In this document: piece after piece, positions 1 through 6,836 of the stretch
How positions within the stretch are numbered: the stretch's first letter is position 1
Layout of the letters: each line of letters opens with the position of its first letter
NCBI GenBank assembly: GCA_947311335.1
Contig: CAMZKR010000116.1
Location: 1-6,836, forward strand
Length of the DNA: 6,836 nucleotides
Reading direction: 5' to 3'
Source of the DNA: an uncultured bacterium
GTDB lineage: Bacteria > Patescibacteriota > Gracilibacteria > BD1-5 > UBA6164
Made by a program: the position numbers and the translations under genes
The notes under the pieces: model-generated
Seen by the model: only the letters and a program-made list of their open reading frames with translations
What the model was told of the DNA's origin: nothing
Databases searched by the model: none

Positions 1-16
1 AAAATTAAAAAATATA

Positions 17-27
17 TATAATATAAA
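17..27 (+). promoter_or_regulatory. Candidate -10 region for the helicase-nuclease gene
   Basis: A perfect TATAAT (17-22) overlaps a second box, TATAAA (22-27). Either would start transcription around positions 29-35 and give a leader of about 30 bases before the ATG at 63. The matching -35 would lie at or beyond the left edge, so it cannot be judged. In DNA this AT-rich such boxes also arise by chance. No Shine-Dalgarno-like purine run precedes the ATG. Confidence 0.35.
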
Positions 28-62
28 ATGTAAGAATTTAATCTTATATTTTTTTAAATCTT

Positions 63-3000
63 ATGAAGACTTTAAACTTTGATAAAAATTATTCTATATT
101 AAATGAAGCACAAAAAGAAGCTGTTGATACGGTTTATTGACCTGTAATGGTTGTAGCTTGACCAGGAACAGGTAAAACTCAAATAATAGGACTTAGGACC
201 GCAAATATTATTTTAAAAGCTAGAGTTAATCCAGAAAATATTTTAATTACTACATTTACTGAAGCTTGAGTTATTGCTATAAAACAGAGACTTATAGATT
301 TTATTGGTAATGATGCTTATAGAGTAAAAGTTTCTACTATTCATAGTTTTTCTCAAGATGTTATAAAATCATTTCCTGAAAAATTTTTAGAATATAAAGC
401 TTCAGATTCGATAGATGATATAGATTCTTTAGAAATACTTAAAAATATCTTAGATGAACTTTATAAAAAAGAACAAATAAAAGATCTTTATCCACCTTAT
501 AATCCTTATTTTTATTTAAGAGATATAAAATCTAAAATCTGAAATTTAAAACAAGAATGAGTTAGTCTAATAAAGTTTAATAATAGTGTAGAAAAACAAA
601 AAGAAGTTTACGTGAAAGAATTATTAGAAATAAAACCAACATTAAAAAAATATGAAACTACAAAAACTAAGCAAGAAAAACATATAAATAAACTTAGGGA
701 ATTATCTAGTATATTTGAATCATATAATAAACTTTTAAGAAAAAGAGAATTATATGATTTCAATGATATGATAAATTTTGTACTTGAAAAATTTTTAGAA
801 GATGAAGAGTTAAGACAATTTTATGCAGAACAATACCAATTTATTATGCTTGATGAATTTCAAGATACAAATAATGCACAAAATAAAATAATAGATTTAA
901 TACTTAGTGTATCTGAAAATAAACCCAATATCATGGTTGTTTGAGATGATGATCAATCAATTTATCGTTTTCAATGAGCAAATATAGAAAATATGCTTAA
1001 TTTTTCTACTTATTATAAAAATACAAAAATAATTACTTTAAAAAATAATTATAGGAGTCAGCAAAATATATTAGATATGTCAGCTTTCTTTATTGATTAT
1101 AATGAAGAGAGATTATCAAAAAAAGTAAAATCAATAAATAAACAACTTATTTCAAGTTGAAAGAATAAAACTTGAAATAAACCATTTTTATATAAAGCAT
1201 TAAATTCTATAGATGAAAAGAACTTTGTATTTGAAAAGATAAAAAAGTTATGTCATTTTGAATTAATTTCAAAATCATTAAAAAATAAAAATATAATAAA
1301 AGATTTTAAATCAAGTTTGAAATGACAGATCTCTATAGAAAAGATAGCAATTATAGTTAGAAGTAATAGGGAAGTAGAAGAATGGAGTAATTTTTTAGAA
1401 TCAAATTCAATTCCTGTAGAATCAAAATTAAAAACTAATATATTAAATAATCCATATATAAATTTTATAATAGATTTTTTAGAAATTATAAATAATCCTT
1501 TTTCTAATGAAATAAAACTACTTGATTTACTTAGATCTGATTTAGTGAATGTTGATAATATAGATGTACTTAATATAAATAAAAAATTAAATAGTTTAAA
1601 TTATATAAAAAAAAATAAAATCTCACTTTTTAGCTTTATTTCAAATAATGATAATTTTGATAATTTATTTTTAAATGATGTAAATAAATTAAAAATTTTT
1701 AGAGATAAGTTATTAAAAATAGAATGACATATAGCTCATAATTCATTTATAGAATATTTTAATTACTTTATTACTGAATCTAAAATACTCGAATATATAG
1801 AAAAAAATGGGAATTTTGATGATATAGAAGATTTATTTACATTTTTTAACTTAATAAAAGATTATAATAGAAAAGATAAAGATTTTAATACTGAAAAATT
1901 ATTAAGAAAAATAGCTTTATATAGAGAATATAATTTATTTATTCCAAGACAAATTTTAAAAATAGAAAGACAAGGAGTTCAAGTTTTAACGGCCCATTCT
2001 TCAAAATGACTTGAATATGAAGTAGTATTTATTCCATGATTGTATTATGGAAATTGGGATTATAAAAGAGTAATAGAAAGATTAAAATTACCATCAAATT
2101 TGGTATGAAAATGAGTTTCTGAAACTAAAGAAAATAAACTTGAGGAAGAAAGAAGACTTTTTTTTGTTGCAGCAACTAGAGCTAAAAAAAAGTTATATAT
2201 AAGTTATCCAATTTGAGAATGAAATAAACCATTTTTACCTTCTAGTTTTATAGAAGAAATACAAGGTTATATTTTTGAAAAAGAATCTGATTTAAATAAA
2301 GATAGTTTAAATTTGATAAAAAATAATTTAACTAATTTACTCAAAAAGAAAACTTTGATAAAAAATACATATGAAGAATTAGAGTATATAAAAGAATTTC
2401 TAAAAACTTATAAACTTTCAGCAAGTGATTTAAATACATTTTTGGAAGATCCAAAAGTATTTTTAAGAAATAAAGTTTTTAAGTATCCTTTTGAAGATAA
2501 TGAATATACTATTTTTGGTAAGGTTTATCATAGAGTACTTGAATTATTTTTTACTAAATATAAAAAGGATTGAATTTTACCAGAAAAAAATTATTTAACT
2601 TGAACTTTCAAATTACTTTTAGAAAAAGAAATACTAACTTTAGATGAACAAAAAAGACTTTTAGAGAAGTGAATTAATTGATTAGAATGATATTATGATA
2701 ATTATAAAAATATTTTTAAAATCCCAATAAATTCAGAATTTAACTTTAGATCAAGGAATATAGTTTTTGAGAATATTCCACTTACTTGAAAAATAGATAA
2801 AATAGAAAATTTTTGAGAATCTGATTTTAAAAATCAAAACTTTGAATGACAATTAGCTTTTTTCAAAGAATCTATAGTTTTAGTTGATTATAAAACTTGA
2901 AATAAAAAGAGTTTATGACAAATTAAATGAATTGATAGATACTGAAATAAAAAAGAATCCTTTTCTGAATGAAAATATTTTAGACAACTACTTTTTTATA

Positions 3001-3209
3001 AACTTATGTGTGAATTAGATAAAGATTTTAATTCTAATTATGGTGAAATAAAATTAGCAATTGATTTTGTAGAATGAAAAGATTGAAATTATAGGTTTTT
3101 GGAAGTTGATTACACAAAAGAAGACTATGAAGAGTTTAAAAATATTGTAGAAAATACATGGAAACAAATAAATAATATAAATTTTTGGAAAAATTTATTA
3201 AAAAATTAA
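63..3209 (+). CDS. UvrD/Rep-family helicase fused to a C-terminal PD-(D/E)XK (RecB-like) nuclease
   Basis: This is a 1048-residue protein when TGA is read as Gly. It is predicted to be an ATP-dependent 3'-5' DNA translocase with its own nuclease, acting on DNA ends in recombination and repair. Helicase motifs in order: Walker A AGPGTGKT (32-39), motif II LDEFQDT (D264, E265), motif III VGDDDQSIYRFQG (from about 293), NNYRS (about 328-332), motif V AHSSKGLE (H645) and motif VI EERRLFFVAATRA (from about 695). The nuclease follows: YHRVLE (H823), GKIDKIE (D912), VDYKTG (D942, K944) and QLLFYKL (Q975, Y979). All the expected catalytic positions are present. Only two cysteines occur, so there is no four-Cys iron-sulphur staple of the AddB/Cas4 type. 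The layout resembles AddA, RecB and the mycobacterial AdnA/AdnB chains. The ATG at 63 is the only one after an in-frame TAA at 39 and sits about 24 residues before Walker A. The 2B region (about 395-640) is Asn/Lys-rich and diverged. Which family member it is remains open. Confidence 0.93.
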
Positions 3210-3211
3210 AA

Positions 3212-3769
3212 TTATTTTCTTTTCCAAATCTCAAAATTAAACTTTATATTATTTTCTTTTTTCATATCACTTTTACTTTTTAATTCAAAACTATTTGGTA
3301 TTCAATTAAAAAAAATATCACAATTAAAATCTCAAAATACTTTTGTTATATAAATCTTTTTTAAACAATTATATTTCAATATTTCATTATAAAAAAAAGC
3401 TCATCCAATAACAAAAATTTTTTCAATATTATTATTTTTTTCTAAATCTTTAATACAAGTAGAAATTGAAGAATACCATTTGGTATTATTTTTTTTTAAA
3501 GTATTTGAAAACAGTTTTTTATTTTTAGTTAAAATACAGTTTAATCTTCAAATTAAAGGTTTAAATTTACTTGGTATACTTTCCCAAGTTTTTCTTCACA
3601 TTAAAACAGCATTTATTTTATTTTTATCCTTTGTTTTTAATGTAATTTTTTGAAAATATTTTATATCTTCTGGTATATCCCAAGCCAGTTTTCAATTTTT
3701 TCATAATCCATTTTTATTGTCTACAGCAAGAATTAAAGAAATTTCTTTATTTATTTTATTTGATTTCAT
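3212..3769 (-). CDS. folA: Dihydrofolate reductase
   Basis: DHFR reduces 7,8-dihydrofolate to tetrahydrofolate with NADPH in the cytoplasm, supplying one-carbon carriers for thymidylate and purine synthesis. The product is 185 residues, slightly longer than E. coli FolA (159). Visible landmarks: an N-terminal strand ISLILAVD (10-17); the loop with G21, G23, W30 and P33; D35 in PEDIKYF, matching the catalytic Asp27 of E. coli; MGRKTWESI (57-65), the cofactor-binding segment; IGRLNCILT (73-81); VIGGAFFY (120-127), the conserved double-glycine turn; T142 in YITKV; and the closing strand FNFEIWKR. Seven of nine glycines, including G58 and G123, are TGA codons. A Lys-rich insertion (about 44-53) precedes the MGRKTW segment and accounts for part of the extra length. 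The gene follows ppaC by 8 bp and is probably cotranscribed with it. It ends 2 bp from the stop of the convergent helicase-nuclease gene. The ATG at 3769 is preceded by in-frame stops and has no Shine-Dalgarno sequence. No thymidylate synthase gene is in the window. Confidence 0.94.
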
Positions 3770-3777
3770 TAAACATT

Positions 3778-4704
3778 TTATAAATTTTTATTTAAAAGAG
3801 GTATTATTTGTTTTTTTCTTGATAATATTCTTCAAAGATTTACTTTATTTCAATTAAATTCTTTTTTAAATATATTTTCTATAATCTTTTTATCATTTTC
3901 ATCTCAAGTCAAAGTTATATTTTTTTCATTAAATATATCAATAATACTAAACATAATAAAGTCTAAAGAAGATTCTTTTTTTATTTTTTTTAAAGCCTCA
4001 ATTATTAAATCTTCTTTATTTAGTGCATAACTTGGATTACTAGTTTCTAATACTCAAACACATATTTTTTTACTATTTATTTCAAATTCTTTATAATCAT
4101 TTTTTACTATTTCTTCAGCACTTATATTTCATAAATCAGATTTTGCAGCAAACATATTTATAGCAAATTCTTCTAAATTTTTTATTTTAGCTATTTTATT
4201 TAAATCTTCTACTATTTTTATATCTTCTTTTGTAGTAGTCGGCGATCTAAAATATAAACTATCAGATATTATAGCAGAAATAAGCATAATAGCAGTTTTT
4301 TCCGAGATTTGATAAGAATCTTCTTTAAAAATTTTATATAATATAGAACAAGTAGAACAAATAGGTTCACATCTAACTTTTATAGGTTTATTTGTATAAA
4401 ATCATCAAAAATTATGATGATCTATTAATTCAATTACTTCTAATTCTGATAAATTACTTATTGATTGCTTAGAATCATTATGATCTGTTAATATGATTTT
4501 AGTTCAACAAGGAAGTTTTTCTATTGTTTCGGGTTCTTTCTTTCATATTAAATCTAATATATATTTAGTTTCATTATTCAATTTTCATAATTTTATAACC
4601 TCAGTATTATATCATTTATTATTTAAATATTTAGAATATATAATTGATGATAGTATACAATCTGTATCTGGAATTTTATGTCACATTATATAAATTTTTT
4701 TCAT
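3778..4704 (-). CDS. ppaC: Manganese-dependent inorganic pyrophosphatase (family II, DHH/DHHA2)
   Basis: Family II pyrophosphatases hydrolyse pyrophosphate to two phosphates with Mn2+/Co2+ and Mg2+, pulling polymerase, ligase and tRNA-charging reactions forward. The product is 308 residues, the usual size for the family. The DHH domain shows GHKIPDTDC (H9, D13, D15), LTDHND (D74, H75), LIDHHN (D95, H96, H97), and ISD before LYFRSPTTT (D148). These match the metal ligands of the B. subtilis enzyme almost position for position. The C-terminal DHHA2 domain carries the substrate-binding SRKKQIIP (295-302), ending NKNL just before TAA. No CBS/DRTGG regulatory insert is present, so it is the simple, unregulated form. 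All 12 glycines are written TGA, including the invariant G8 of the first motif. The start at 4704 puts that motif at the standard N-terminal position. It is the first gene of a probable ppaC-folA unit, with a promoter match about 38 bp upstream of the ATG. Confidence 0.97.
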
Positions 4705-4734
4705 AACTTTAGTTTTTTAAAATTTAAAAAATAT

Positions 4735-4762
4735 TTGCTACATTATAAAAACTTAGTAAATT
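4735..4762 (+). promoter_or_regulatory. Weak candidate promoter for the PcrA/UvrD gene
   Basis: TTGCTA (4735-4740) and TAAATT (4757-4762) are separated by 16 bases, and each matches four of six sigma-70 consensus bases. Transcription would begin near 4770 and leave a leader of about 26 bases before the ATG at 4796. An alternative -10, TATAAA at 4744-4749, has no good -35. The match overlaps the stronger minus-strand promoter, so the two could compete for polymerase. Confidence 0.28.
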
Positions 4763-4769
4763 ATTGCAA
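4742..4769 (-). promoter_or_regulatory. Probable sigma-70-type promoter of ppaC-folA
   Basis: Read on the minus strand, TTGCAA (4764-4769) is followed after 16 bases by a perfect TATAAT (plus-strand ATTATA at 4742-4747). The -10 matches six of six and the -35 four of six consensus bases. Transcription would start near 4735, about 30 bases before the ppaC ATG at 4704. The -35 sits inside the 8-bp palindrome ATTGCAAT (4763-4770), which is symmetric and could also hold a dimeric regulator. That role is speculative. The spacing and the exact -10 make this the best promoter in the window. Confidence 0.52.
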
Positions 4770-4795
4770 TCTAAAAAACTAAATAAACTTTTAAA

Positions 4796-6836
4796 ATGAA
4801 ATTAAATAACAAACAAGAAATAGCAAAAAATAAAATAAATTGAGCTCTTTTAATAATAGCTTGAGCAGGTAGTTGAAAAACTGCTACACTTACTGCTAGA
4901 GTAGAATATATGATAAATAAAAAACAAATATTTCCTTGAAGTATTTTAATGGTTACTTTTACAAATAAAGCAGCTCGTGAAATGAGAAAAAGAGTTTCTA
5001 TAAATCTTTGAATAAAAGAGGGGAAAAATATGTATACTAATAGATGAAAATTACCTTTAATTTGAACTTTTCATTCAATTTGAATATTTATATTAAAGGA
5101 AACTTTATCAAAATATAATGCTGATGAATTGAATATATGATTAAAAAAAGATTTTGTTATATATGATGAAAGTGATAAAAAATCAGTTTTAAAATGAATA
5201 TATAAAGATGAACATATTGAAGAAAAAGAATATCCTATAAAAATGATTGCTTCTTATATTTCAAATGCTAAAAATTCTTTAATTTCTGCAAAAGCTTATG
5301 AAAATGAAATTGATAATAATATAAAAGAAATAGTATTTCAAGTATATATTAAATATGAAAAACAATTAAAACAAAATAATGCTATTGATTTTGATGATAT
5401 TTTATTAAAAACATTATCTTTATTAAAGATTGATAAAATATTAAATGAATATCAAGAAATATATAAATATATAATGGTCGATGAATATCAAGACACAAAT
5501 ATAACACAATATAATATAGTAAAATTACTTTCAAGTAAGTACTGAAATATAGCTGTAGTATGAGATGATAGTCAATCAATCTATTCTTGGAGATGAGCTG
5601 ATATGAGAAATATTTTAAATTTTAAAAAAGATTATAAAGATGCACATATCATTAAACTTGAACAAAATTACAGATCAACACAAAATATTTTAAATTCAGC
5701 TAATGCTGTGATTTGAAAAAATACTTTATGAATGAAAAAAAAGCTTTGGACAGAAAATATTGAATGAGTTAAAATAAAATATATTGAAGCTTTGACTGAT
5801 AAATCTGAAGCAAAAATAATAGCTGAAATAATTAAAGAAAAAAAAGCAAATTTTAAAGATAATTTAATTTTATATAGAACTAATGCTCAATCAAGACAAA
5901 TAGAAGAAGCTTTAATTATGCAAAATATACCTTATAGAGTAGTTTGATGACTTAAATTTTATGATAGAAAAGAAATTAAAGATTTATTAGCCTATCTTAG
6001 AATTATTTTAAATATAAATGATATAGTAAGTACAAAAAGAATAATTAATATTCCATCAAGAAAAATATGAGCTAAAAGTATTGAAATAATTGATAATTAT
6101 AAAGAAAATTTTTGAATAAATTATTTTTGAATTATTGAAAATATTGATGAAGTTGAAGAATTAAAACCATTAGCTAGAAAATGATTAAAATCTTTTTTAA
6201 AAATATATAAAAAATTAGTAAAAATTTCTTTTGAGAAAAATGTATGAGAATTGATAGAAAATATAATTTTATTAACTTGATATAAAAATTATTTATTTGA
6301 ATGATTAACTATAGAAGAAAAAGATGCAAGACAAGATAATATAAATGAACTTATCAATGTAGCATTAGAATATACTTGAATAGAACCAAGAGAATCTCTT
6401 TCTCAATTTTTAGAAGAAGTAGCTTTGATTACAGATATGGACACAAAAGATGAAAGAAGTGATTATGTAACTTTGATGACTATTCATACATCAAAATGAC
6501 TTGAAGAAAATAGAGTATTTATTAGCTGACTTGAGGATGGTATTTTTCCAAGTTTTAGAAGTGTGTGAGATAATTTTTGATTAGAAGAAGAAAGAAGACT
6601 TATGTACGTAGCTATGACGAGAGCAAAAGAAGAATTATATATTAGTAGAGCTAAGGAACGTTTTCATTTTTGAAATTATGTAAGAAATCCTGAAAGTAGA
6701 TTTGTAAAAGAAATTCCTAATGATTTTATAGAAAAATATGATTTATGAATCTCTGAAAACTTTTTTTCTACAAACTTTGAAAATAATTATATTCCAAGTA
6801 ATATATGAACAAGTCCAAAAATAAAAATAAAAGTAA
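4796..6836 (+). CDS. uvrD: ATP-dependent DNA helicase PcrA/UvrD, 3' end beyond the window
   Basis: This is a superfamily 1A 3'-5' helicase of the PcrA/UvrD group, which unwinds DNA in nucleotide excision repair and replication-fork maintenance and strips RecA from DNA. With TGA as Gly, 680 codons are visible without a stop. Motifs in order: Q-motif LNNKQ (Q7), Walker A AGAGSGKT (22-29), motif Ia TFTNKAAREM, Ib GTFHSIG, motif II VDEYQDTN (D229, E230), motif III VGDDSQSIYSWRGAD (from G256), motif IV LEQNYRST, the 2A/2B segment VGGLKFYDRKEIKDLLAYLR (from G384), motif V TIHTSKGLE (H564) and motif VI EERRLMYVAMTRAK (R600, R609). Near the edge, NPESRFVKEIP is the usual end of the helicase core. Only the flexible linker and the C-terminal Tudor-like tail should lie outside. 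About 33 glycines are TGA and three are GGN. There is no nuclease domain in the visible part, unlike the other helicase here. No Shine-Dalgarno sequence precedes the ATG. Confidence 0.95.

Noticed and set aside
40..64. Direct repeat AATCTTAT (40-47 and 57-64) and small dyad TAAGA/TCTTA (31-46) in the leader
   Set aside because: Eight-base repeats and five-base arms are expected by chance in DNA this AT-rich, and nothing else supports an operator.
63..3209. A string of pseudogene fragments of a UvrD helicase interrupted by stops
   Set aside because: Every interruption is TGA, the frame stays constant from 63 to the TAA at 3207, and the TGAs fall at conserved glycines. It is one intact gene in code 25.
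3774..3776. Alternative folA start at the ATG just upstream
   Set aside because: This ATG is out of frame with DHFR. The in-frame ATG at 3769 gives the expected N-terminal strand and follows in-frame stops.
4493..4693. Plus-strand open frame of 66 codons
   Set aside because: It is antisense to the metal-binding N-terminal half of ppaC, where every family motif is on the minus strand.
5382..5579. Minus-strand open frame of 65 codons
   Set aside because: It lies wholly inside the UvrD gene over motif II and III. The peptide is low-complexity Ile/Leu/Tyr with no recognisable family.
63..6836. Mycoplasma/spiroplasma-type code (TGA = Trp)
   Set aside because: It would put Trp in Walker A loops, the DHFR GG turn and the helicase motif III glycine, while genuine conserved Trp positions already use TGG.
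1..6836. CRISPR array, tRNA/rRNA, insertion sequence, toxin-antitoxin or other defence system
   Set aside because: No regularly spaced repeats, GC-richer RNA-like islands, transposase motifs or terminal inverted repeats were seen. Nearly all bases are taken by the four genes. The RecB-like nuclease is fused to a full helicase, so it is not a stand-alone Cas4.

Overview
The window is very AT-rich. It reads coherently only if TGA is translated as glycine (genetic code 25), which among known organisms points to the Candidate Phyla Radiation bacteria Absconditabacteria (SR1) or Gracilibacteria (BD1-5). TGA falls in frame at invariant glycines of four unrelated families: the Walker A loops and motifs III and V of two helicases, the GG pair of dihydrofolate reductase, and the N-terminal GH motif of a family II pyrophosphatase. 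Conserved tryptophans are TGG, so the mycoplasma code (TGA = Trp) does not fit. All three visible stops are TAA. Read with the standard code the window looks like a field of broken genes. Read with code 25 it holds four intact, tightly packed genes, the last cut by the window edge.

Layout. Bases 1-62 are an AT-rich leader with a likely -10 box. Bases 63-3209 (+) encode a 1048-residue UvrD-type helicase fused to a RecB-like PD-(D/E)XK nuclease. On the minus strand is a two-gene unit: ppaC (3778-4704), a manganese-type inorganic pyrophosphatase, followed 8 bp downstream by folA (3212-3769), dihydrofolate reductase. folA ends 2 bp from the end of the helicase-nuclease gene, tail to tail. Bases 4705-4795 are a 91-bp divergent intergenic region with a good promoter for ppaC-folA and a weaker candidate for the gene on the other side. 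Bases 4796-6836 (+) encode a PcrA/UvrD helicase that runs off the right end. No RNA gene, insertion sequence, CRISPR array or large repeat was seen.

Functionally the window combines DNA repair and recombination (an end-processing helicase-nuclease and a PcrA/UvrD translocase) with two small housekeeping enzymes that serve nucleotide and nucleic-acid synthesis: removal of pyrophosphate and regeneration of tetrahydrofolate. The gene families are all known. I see no evidence for an undescribed multi-gene system. The notable features are the recoding itself, the near-total use of TGA for glycine, the near-absence of CGN codons and CpG, and the compact single-chain helicase-nuclease.
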